Assembly: GCA_015680685.1 (NCBI GenBank)
Contig: MNCI01013693.1
Coordinates: 52,315 to 116,314, forward strand
Source: Gnetum montanum
Lineage: Eukaryota > Streptophyta > Gnetopsida > Gnetales > Gnetaceae
Length of the DNA: 64,000 nucleotides
Direction of reading: 5' to 3'
The position numbers were made by a program, and so were the translations under genes. Below the pieces are notes generated by a model. It had not been told where the DNA came from and ran no database searches. It worked only from the letters and a program-made list of their open reading frames with translations. Positions 56,852-64,000 of this stretch are shown here, piece by piece. Numbering within the stretch: the first letter of the stretch is position 1; each line of letters begins with the position of its first letter.

Positions 56852-57119
56852 AAGAAAATATGGAAGTGTAAATGCCTATTATATCTTCAAGAGACCCTCG
56901 AGGATCTATAGGACAAACAAAAAGGTTTTTATGAGGTTTGGACATATTTTGAATCAGTCTTGAAAACCTTATCAAGAAAATAATCCAAGGTTAATAATAC
57001 TATCTCAATTATTGAATACCATATTTAAGTCTCAATGAATTAAAAAAACAATAAGTGAGAAAGACATTATTTATCCTCCACTATTGTCTTTATAAAGAAT
57101 CTACATGTACATCGATCTT

Positions 57120-57900
57120 TTGGAAGATTAATCCAATACTCTATTAATGAAGAGGTAGGGAGACCTCGCATGCAAGTTTAAACTATCATCATTATCATAG
57201 CCTTATCCCTATGCAAAAGCGCCAAGTCTTGATGTATTCATTCTATATTATTTGTTTTAAATATAAAAGTGAATATTATGACTAAGTATCATGAATAGTT
57301 CAAATAAATATTGAAAGTAAATTGTTGAAAACATAAACTAAGCCAATGTGCTACAATGTATTTAAAATGAATTTTGATCTTTATTATTGATCATGGATAC
57401 ATCCAAACATAGTCACCTTGATAAAGATTCTAACAATTGAGGCTAAACACATGCTACATGCACTTGCTAACTAGCTAAAATTTATGGAAATAAATTATAA
57501 GAGTCTAGCTACAACGATCATTACCTAAAGGCTCAATACTCATCCCACCAAGGTAGGGTCCTAGGAGAGGTAGTGGATAAGCAAAAGCTTAACCTCTTTG
57601 GAGTGGCTATGTCAAGGCTCGATCCTAGGCCTTACAACTTGAGAAACAAGCACCTTAAAAGTCTAGCTACAAATGACAAAAATTAATGATTTCCTTAGCT
57701 AAGTGTAAAGTATATATAGATGGATGGATTGATGTATCCAAGCATATGTGTGCACACATCCTAAGGCCATGATAATGTAAATGCATCCATGAAACATAGC
57801 TAACATTTACAAATTTACACACGACATTTATATCATATTTTTCTAGTTCAGTAAGGTAGAAACCAAGGATAGTGGGAATATGATTTACAAGTTGGTTAAG
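57120..57900 (-). mobile_element. decayed gypsy LTR relic
   Basis: GTGCTACAATGTATTTAAAA, GATCTTTATTATTGATCATG and CATGCTACATGCACTTG correspond in order to blocks of the GY2 LTRs (about 27250-27370). A TATA-like run (57708-57718) lies next to CATCCATG/ATGCAT motifs at 57720-57795. SINE-B copy 2 interrupts it. The ends are not defined. Confidence 0.55.
57515..57659 (+). mobile_element. SINE-B copy 2, with target duplication
   Basis: An insertion of 145 bases is flanked by exact 13-bp repeats AGTCTAGCTACAA (57502-57514 and 57660-57672), within the LTR relic. Inside, GAGGTAGTGGATAAGC resembles a tRNA D-arm/A-box region and GGCTCGATCC (57604-57613) a B box (GGTTCGATCC). The 3' end reads TTGAGAAACAAGCACCTTAA, without a poly-A run. 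The same family occurs at 51120-51246. Confidence 0.8.
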
Positions 57901-58504
57901 ACTTAAAATAATAGGTACACAAACTTTAACCATATTAGGTGCATTAATTCAAATGATAAAAAAATTAATAATTTTTAAAAAATTCATTTATCAAAAAATG
58001 AATAATAATATTAAAAAAATTTAGAGTATATCAAATCAAAGAAGAGAGAGACTAAAGAAAAAGCTCAATGATTTTAGGATAGGAAAAAAGATCAAGTCTT
58101 GCTCTTTTTTAGAAGCACCCTCATAAGTTTTCACTTCTTACTAAAGGATTTCTTGTAAAAAGAAGGAGAAAACTTTCTCTAAATACAAAATAAACTTCCA
58201 ATCAAAAAAATGAACAGATAACAATAGATGCTAACAGCTTCCAATCATTGAGCCTCTAAAACAAAAATATTAATACTATAAGAAACAAATTAATTATTCA
58301 ACATTCACTAGAAGCTTATTTTACGAGGACATCACCCAACCATCATGTAATCATCAATGCATTATTGTCTATGCTTCTTGCTTGTAGGTGTTGCCTTTAT
58401 GTCTTAAGGAGTTTGGGATGCATTTAGGATGTTTGGGGCCTTTCAGAACTTATTGGAGGTATTTGGGACTTCAGCTCAAATGGCATATTGTTTTGGGTTA
58501 AACC
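57901..58504. other. AT-rich stretch, nothing recognised
   Basis: No coding trace or repeat boundary recognised between the LTR relic and the CP2 3' LTR. Confidence 0.5.
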
Positions 58505-58880
58505 TATTGAAAACTTCTTCTTGAATTGTTGACTTATGTAGCTTTGACTATTGATCTTTTAGATGTGATAATTCACGTATGTTTGAAATTTTGGACAATG
58601 AGAAAATGAGTTATTGGAATCTTGATAATGCATTTAATATGATGGTTGGTTGATAATTTAGTTACACTAATGACTAATGACTGATAATTTAATATGACTA
58701 ATTGATAATTGAGAATGGGAGTTGATACTAGTGATAGATGTGTAAATAAGAGAAAAGAGGAATATGAAAAAACACAAAATTAAAAAGAAAATTAAACATC
58801 AAATTTATTACCTTCAAGAAAGGTCATTTCATTCATGTATGGCCTTACAATTTCTAGGAAATGAGTGGGGCCATACTTGG
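58505..58880 (-). mobile_element. 3' LTR of CP2, first part
   Basis: It matches the 5' LTR at 63605-64000: TTCTTGAATTGTTGAC, GTAGCTTTGAC, AAACATCAAATTTATT and GGCCATACTT blocks occur in the same order. The terminal TG of the partner (TGTTGAAAA) is TATTGAAAA here. The solo LTR interrupts at 58881. The rest (59839-59915) reads GAGAAGTCATTCCCTATAAG. Confidence 0.82.
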
Positions 58881-59838
58881 TGATGTGTGGTCAAGTACCC
58901 CTATGCTCAACCATACGAATCACTAAGCATTCACACGCAATCCGGTCGAATTCCATGGACTTTATGTCTTTTGGTACACTAGCCTCTAGGAAATGATCTT
59001 GCCCTAACAATCATTCGTTGTCTTCCTAATTACACTTGTGATGTACAAAGATCTAGTTAAGTGTAATAGAGGTATATGATTTTTATTATTTTATGTTTTA
59101 TGTTCCTAGTGCCTTAAAATAGAGAAATGAAGTAATTTAATAGCTAATTTAATCTAACAAATTAATTAATCTCTACTAGTCCTAACATAAGCATCCAGTC
59201 CCACTTTCCGTACATGTCCTAAACCAACANAAGTCCTAACATAAGCATCCAGTCCCACTTTCCGTACATGTCCTAAACCAACATATCCACTACTACGATT
59301 ACCAAGCATCATGCTACTAGGCGAACAAAGCAATAACGCTCCTAGGATTACCAAGCGAATACATGTTTACGCTTGAAGTGGTTGTACTTATTTGTTTAAT
59401 CTATTTAGTTTAATTAATTAACTAATCATTTGAAGTCTAATTTAGATTAATTAATGAAAAAAATAAATGCATAAATGAATCATTAATCTATTGCAAGTGC
59501 TACAAGGTTTGATCAAAAGGCTCATCTTTATTTTCATTCACACCGGTGTGTTCAAGTACAATAGTGCTTGAATAAAGATCCATACACTTTCTGACTCCTC
59601 CTGCAGGTGCTCAGAGAAATATTCTAACTCTCAAATGACAAAAATGCAAAAGCTCTACTACAACTATGACATGACCTTCCATAAACACCACTAGTGAGCT
59701 CATATTTATAAACTTTAGTATGGAGCTACATCGATGGGGCCTCATAGATGCAGCAAACACTACGTCGATGTAGCCTTGTTGATGGGGCAATACCACGTTG
59801 ATGAGGCCTCATTGACGTGACACAATGATGATTCATCA
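58881..59838 (-). mobile_element. solo gypsy LTR inside the CP2 LTR
   Basis: The plus-strand left end is TGATGTGTGG and the right end ATTCATCA. It has the block order of the GY1-GY3 LTRs (CTACTACGATTACCAAGC, TTTATT before ATTCACACC). On the minus strand a TATA-like TTTATAAATATGAG (59699-59712) is preceded by CATCGATG/CGTCGATG motifs (59727-59815). Flanks CTTGG and GTTAG each differ by one base from CTTAG in the other CP2 LTR, so they may be a decayed target duplication. A single N at 59229 joins two copies of a 51-base segment. Confidence 0.85.
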
Positions 59839-59915
59839 GTTAGGATATTTGAGAAGTCATTCCCTATAAGAAATTTGTGCAAAATAAAGATGAGTTAGGG
59901 CTAAAATATTTTACA
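59839..59915 (-). mobile_element. 3' LTR of CP2, second part
   Basis: It continues the CP2 LTR after the solo LTR insertion. It ends at TTTTACA (59909-59915), beside TCCATCCATCAACC, the complement of a plausible polypurine tract. Confidence 0.7.
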
Positions 59916-59959
59916 TCCATCCATCAACCAAATAAATAAATAAAAATACTTTGAATTTG

Positions 59960-60610
59960 TATACATTTGTCTTCATGTGGGAAGAGCATTGGATACTACT
60001 TGTTAATAATCCCTCCTTTACTATGCAATCCATTCTTTATCTTCCTTCCTCATTGTCATCTTGATGCCTATATTGTTACAAAGGTGCTTATGCCTATAAT
60101 GAAGAAAATGTTTGGCAAGTTTGCTAATTGTTTATTAGTATTCACATGTAATGGTTTAATTTTTCCCTTCTTTACTTCTTACTTGATGAAATAATATTTT
60201 ATATCAATGTGCTTTGATTTTTTATGAAGAACATTTTCATTTGAGAGTTGTATGGCTAAATTATTACCACAATATAAGTTAATGGGGAGTTCTATGCAAA
60301 AACCAAGATGATTCATGAGTTTGTTTAGCCACAAGATATGTTTAGTACATTTTTTCATGGCAATATATTTTGTGTCACAAGTTAAAAGATTGATGGATGT
60401 TTATTTTTTTGTATTTCCAATATATTGCATTATTTCCATAGAATATTATTGATCCTAATGTAACTTTTCTATCATTATGGTCTCCTTCCCAATTAGTGTC
60501 TAAATAAGCATGAAATTGTTCATCTCCTTTGGTTTAATTAATTCCATGATTTTCTATACCTTTTACATATCTTAGTCATGAATGAGAGTGTTGAGATGAG
60601 ATTGTCTAGA
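59960..60610 (-). pseudogene. CP2 RNase H relic
   Basis: Minus-strand translation reads DEQFHAYLDTNWEGDHNDRK, VTLGSIIFYGNNAIYWK, a frameshifted TTEAEY region, then KSKHIDIKYYFIK at the end. This is the standard order of a copia RNase H. Stops and shifts break it after IYWK. Confidence 0.78.
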
Positions 60611-60613
60611 TTC

Positions 60614-61090
60614 TTACATGAATCTTGATAGAAGAGAGGTGGCAAATTCTAGATCTAGTTTAGTATGACAAAGAAATTTTAGTGCTCCAATCATGCTTCT
60701 ATAAAAAGTGGCATCAACTATGCTTGTATTATCTTTGTTCTTTAGATTTATATGATGAGGAAGAGGAGTATTGGTGATATTTTCTTTGCTAATTTTGTAC
60801 TTTTCTAAAATGGTTGTTGCATATTTTGTTTGATGAATTTGTTTAAACCCACTTGCAACTAGTCTTGCTTTATGTTTAATGACTTCTTCCTTTTTATTAA
60901 ATTTAGTCTTGTACAACTATTTACAATCAATTCCCTTTTTCCTTTTGGTTTGTCCTCTAATTCCTAGGTTTTGTTTTTCATGATGGCTTTATATTTTCTG
61001 TCCATAGATTCTTTCCATGTATTTGTTCTCAAAGCTTCTTCTACATTCTTTGGCTTTAGAGAGAGTTGAGTATGCTATGTTGCTAATGGC
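60614..61090 (-). pseudogene. CP2 RT with its core deleted
   Basis: The start of copia RT reads VEEALRTNTWKESMDRKYKA and IMKNKT, then (in the open frame 60916-60614) YKTKFNKKEEVIKHKARLVA and SGFK. The sequence then jumps in frame to HQTKYATTILEKYKI, which belongs near the end of copia RT. The intervening part, roughly 180 residues with the catalytic YVDD, is missing, with the junction near 60840. ATFYRSMIGALKFL and KLDLEFATSLLSRF follow. The enzyme cannot be active. Confidence 0.8.
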
Positions 61091-62165
61091 ATTAGATCTA
61101 GTTGTTCTTCTCTCAAATTTATTATCCAACATTTGTTCTTGAGGGTGATTTTTTTGTACCTATGGTTTAGGATTGTTTTGTACCTCTATTCTTTCATTTG
61201 AATTCTGAAAATCCTTCATGCCAAATTTATTTTCCATGAAAACCACATCCATAGATGAATGTCATTTTTCCTCTATGGGATCATAACAAGTGTATTCACT
61301 TGTCTTGATATCATATCATAGAAAAACACATTTCCTTCCTTTTCTATCCAATTTATTTGTGAATTGATTTGGAATTTTGACATAACAGTGACATCCAAAT
61401 GTTCTTATGTGTTCTATATTTGAAAATTTTTTCTAGAAGAGTTCATAGAGAGACTTGTATTTATTGTTGCTACTAATTATTCTATTGGTAATGTAAATTA
61501 CTACATTCATGGCCATGCTCCAAAAATTATTAGAGATTTGAGGATTTTTAAGAAGACATCTCAACATGTCTTACAAGATTTTGTTTTTCCTTTCTACAAT
61601 GCCATTTGATTATGGACTATATCCACATGTGCTTTGATGGAAAATGCCTTGACATGTACAAAGGTATTTGAATTCTTGATTGACAAACTCTTTCCCCTTA
61701 TTTGATTTGATGGCTTTGATGGATAGGCCTATAATATTTTTTATGATAATGTAGAATTATTTAAATTTAATTATTTCCTATGCCTTACTATTCATGTTAT
61801 ATGTCTGGATATATCTTGAGAAATCATCTACCATGACAAGTGTATGTTTAGCTCCTCCTATTGAGGAGATACGCATAGGTCCAATGAGATCCATGTGGAA
61901 AAGATCAAGAGGACTTTCTTTTCCTTGCATTGTTGTTATGTAAGGACTATTGATTTGATTTCCTTGAATGCCTATTTCACATTTTTCTTACGAGTATCTC
62001 TAATTTGAATTCTTATTACTTTCTTTAATTTGTCATTTTCTCAAGTTTCTTATAAGAGGTATGCCCCAATCTATTGTACCAGATTTTAGCTACTTCTTCA
62101 TTTATTGTTTGATGCTTAAAAATGCTTTGATATGGGTCTTGGTATGTTTCTTTTTCTTTAACTAG
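61091..62165 (-). pseudogene. CP2 GAG-pre-integrase and integrase
   Basis: KIWYNRLGHTSYKKLEKM is the GAG-pre-integrase block, followed by CEIGIQGNQINS. The core reads LFHMDLIGPMRISSIGGAKH (first Asp) and MVDDFSRY; SNKGKEFVN stands where SDNGGEF is usual (second catalytic Asp now Asn). SNGIVERKNK keeps the Glu. AMNVVIYITNR and FGCHCYVKIP follow. The C-terminal hinge (61090-61260) reaches RT. In-frame stops are present. Confidence 0.82.
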
Positions 62166-62169
62166 TAAT

Positions 62170-62700
62170 CTAAATGATGGTTTGGTTATTATCTTGGATG
62201 AGGTTTCCTCTTAGATCAAAGTGACTACAATTTCTACAATAGATTCTGTTATTGTAGACTTCTGTTCTAATGATTTCTTTGTTGTTTTGCTTTTTAATAA
62301 TGCACCAATCATTCTTGAAGTTGATTATGATTCCTTTCTTAGCCATTTTTTCTACTAAGATAAGAGGATTTGAGATATTTGATATATAGATGACATCAAT
62401 AATGGCTATAACCTTATTGTTTGGCAATTTGATAATGCAATTTCCAACTCCTTCTACACTGAGGTGGTTACCATCTCATATTTTCATGTTGTCAATTATT
62501 CTTGATTTGAATTGAAGAATGTGAGACTTGTATGATGTCATGTGATTTGAGCATCTATTGTCTATAATCCAAGAATTTTACTTAATTATTTTGCTAGAAT
62601 TAAGGGATTTGATCTTACCTTAGTGATCTTCTTGATTTGATGTCATTTCTCCTTCTTCATCTTTGTCTTAAAGTTGAAGAGCATAAGTCCAGAGTTATAT
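62170..62700 (-). pseudogene. CP2 protease relic
   Basis: WIIDNRCSNHMTS at about 62542-62575 is the copia protease site, with the usual DSG changed to DNR. GVGNCIIKLPNNK and the open frame 62427-62170 (IDVIYISNISNPLILVEKMA, KKGIIINFKNDWCII) follow, joining protease to GAG-pre-integrase. The changed catalytic triplet implies loss of activity. Confidence 0.78.
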
Positions 62701-63587
62701 TGACATACTTCTATGGTGTGGCCTCTTTTATTACTAAGTTTACATAAAGGAATTTGAACATTTCTTTGTCCTTATAAGCTCCATATTCCTCTTATGAAAC
62801 CTCTACCTCTGTTATCTTTTTGTAAAATATATAGCTTGTCTGAGTTACTTTGGTCTTGAGAATAACTTCTATGAATCTTTCTCTTCCTCTATTGAATCTT
62901 TCTCTTTCTCTGTTAGCTATGAAGACATGTTCTTGATCATTTTTGTTAGTTCTTAGACTTTCAAGTGTCCTAATTTGAGAAACTAGAATATCCATAATGA
63001 ACTCCTTGAGTTTTTTATTTTGTAGAAAGATCATCATCATGTTTTGATATCTATAATCATTGTCAAGAGTTGCCATAATTCTCTATAATTTTTGATGCTA
63101 AGTAAAGACACATCCAAATTCATCAATTTTTTTTATGTTGATGTACATCCTTGTAAAAAAATCTTCAATCATCTCTTATGATTTCTAATTTGTTAAATTG
63201 AATTCTGTACAACAGTTCTTTTATATGTTGATTTTTGGTGTTGCTTAAATAATCTAAGCATAATCTTTTCTACACTTATTTAGCAATCTTTAATAAACAC
63301 AATCTTCTAGCTTTTTTTGATACATTGAAAATAATGACCATTCTTGCATATAAATCTTTTCTCTTACACTATTCTTCTTCTAGAAGTTCTTGAATCAAAG
63401 TATCCTCTTTGTCTTTATTTTTCCCTTTTGGGGTACTTTAATAGCAACTTTTGCAAGTTCTATCACATCCCATACTTCATTAACTTTCAAAAGTCCTTTC
63501 ATCATTTATTTCTAGAAAATGAAATCTTTTGTTGCATTAAAGATAATGTGACATTTGGCTATTTCCTTGTTACAACTCATGGTGGTA
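62701..63587 (-). pseudogene. CP2 gag relic
   Basis: The open frame 63076-62792 has the Arg/Glu-rich linker (NRERERFNRGRERF) typical of the region before the copia zinc knuckle. The knuckle itself (62703-62744) reads CKLSNKRGHTIEVC, with the second metal-binding Cys replaced by Ser. Upstream, to about 63587, decayed gag sequence is broken by stops. Confidence 0.65.
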
Positions 63588-63588
63588 G

Positions 63589-63602
63589 GCTCTAATACCA
63601 AT
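63589..63602 (-). other. CP2 primer binding site
   Basis: On the minus strand TTGGTATTAGAGCC follows the 5' LTR end. It resembles TGGTATCAGAGC, complementary to initiator tRNA-Met, the usual copia primer. Confidence 0.75.
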
Positions 63603-63604
63603 TT

Positions 63605-64000
63605 TGTTGAAAAATTCTTGAATTGTTAACTATTGTAGCTTTGACCATTGATCTTCTAGATATGATAATTCTAGAATGTCTAAAATTCTAGACTATGAGA
63701 AAATAAGTTATTACAATCTTGATAACACATTTAATATGATGGTTTCTTGATAATTTGATTGCATAGATGACTGAAGACAATGGATTAATAATGGAAGTTG
63801 ATACTAGTGAAATGTGTGTAAATGAAAAAGAGAGAAATATGAAAAATCATGAAATTGTAAAGAAAATAAAACATCAACTTTATTTCCTTCAAAACAAGTC
63901 ATGTCATTGATATATAACCTTACAAGTTATAGGAAATGATTAGGGCCATACTTAGGGAACTTGAGAAGTTATTCCCTATAGAGAAAATAAATAAATTTAT
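63605..64000 (-). mobile_element. 5' LTR of CP2 (truncated by window)
   Basis: Starting TGTTGAAAAATTC on the plus strand, it matches the 3' LTR pieces at 58505-58880 and 59839-59870. The outer end lies beyond the window. Confidence 0.85.

Larger units (their letters stand above)
58505..64000 (-). mobile_element. CP2, Ty1/copia element running off the window
   Basis: This is a minus-strand copia element. The 3' LTR is 58505-58880 plus 59839-59915. RNase H, RT, integrase, protease and gag follow rightward in copia order. The primer site (TTGGTATTAGAGCC on the minus strand, 63589-63602) precedes a 5' LTR that begins at 63605 and continues past 64000. The two LTRs match along the shared part. 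Polyprotein pieces are broken and RT has lost its core. A solo gypsy LTR splits the 3' LTR. Confidence 0.88.

Overview
This is nuclear DNA of a seed plant with a large, repeat-dense genome. Almost all of it is AT-rich, decayed LTR retrotransposon sequence: Ty1/copia and Ty3/gypsy of the Athila/Tat type, plus one other gypsy lineage. LINE fragments, SINEs and one long-TIR element lie among them. One GC-richer, low-copy island at about 48.9-56.4 kb carries a recognisable microRNA gene, MIR164. I cannot name the species. Every protein-coding trace is retrotransposon-derived and most are broken by stops and frameshifts.

Layout. 1-3.96 kb: LTR scrap, a LINE reverse-transcriptase relic (-), a motif-rich repeat and a copia 3' fragment (-). 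3960-21290: copia element CP1 (+) with imperfect target duplications. It was invaded by a long-TIR element (about 16.59-17.81 kb) and by a solo gypsy LTR (5531-5909 plus 15844-~16337). That LTR was itself split by gypsy element GY1 (5910-15843, exact TSD ACTAC). 21.3-26.7 kb: gypsy element GY4 (-), with an assembly gap and a suspicious contig join. 26709-35808: GY2 (-). 37.2-38.6 kb: LINE C-terminal relic. 38606-48038: GY3 (+). 48.9-56.4 kb: MIR164 island with SINEs and tandem repeats. 56.7-58.5 kb: SINEs and an LTR relic. 58505 to the window end: copia element CP2 (-), its 3' LTR split by a solo gypsy LTR (58881-59838).

How the elements relate. GY1 has gag and pol, a tRNA-Asp type primer site and LTR ends TGATGAG...CTCATCA. 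GY2 and GY3 have the same primer site, similar LTR ends and a homologous gag, but no visible pol. Instead both carry a conserved noncoding stretch, an internal TATA-containing block that looks like an LTR promoter, and a second long ORF: a conserved plant-transposon domain followed by coiled coil. They look like a non-autonomous family that depended on a GY1-like partner.

A second theme is that nearly every LTR or TIR family here has, just upstream of its TATA box, a cluster of a family-specific short near-palindrome (GATATC, CATCGATG, GAGACGTCTC, TTATGA/TCATAA, CATGAGTTG/CAACTCATG, ATGACAT/ATGTCAT). I do not know its role.

Four places where a single N joins contigs show flanking duplicated, inverted or foreign-looking sequence. 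They are probably assembly artefacts.
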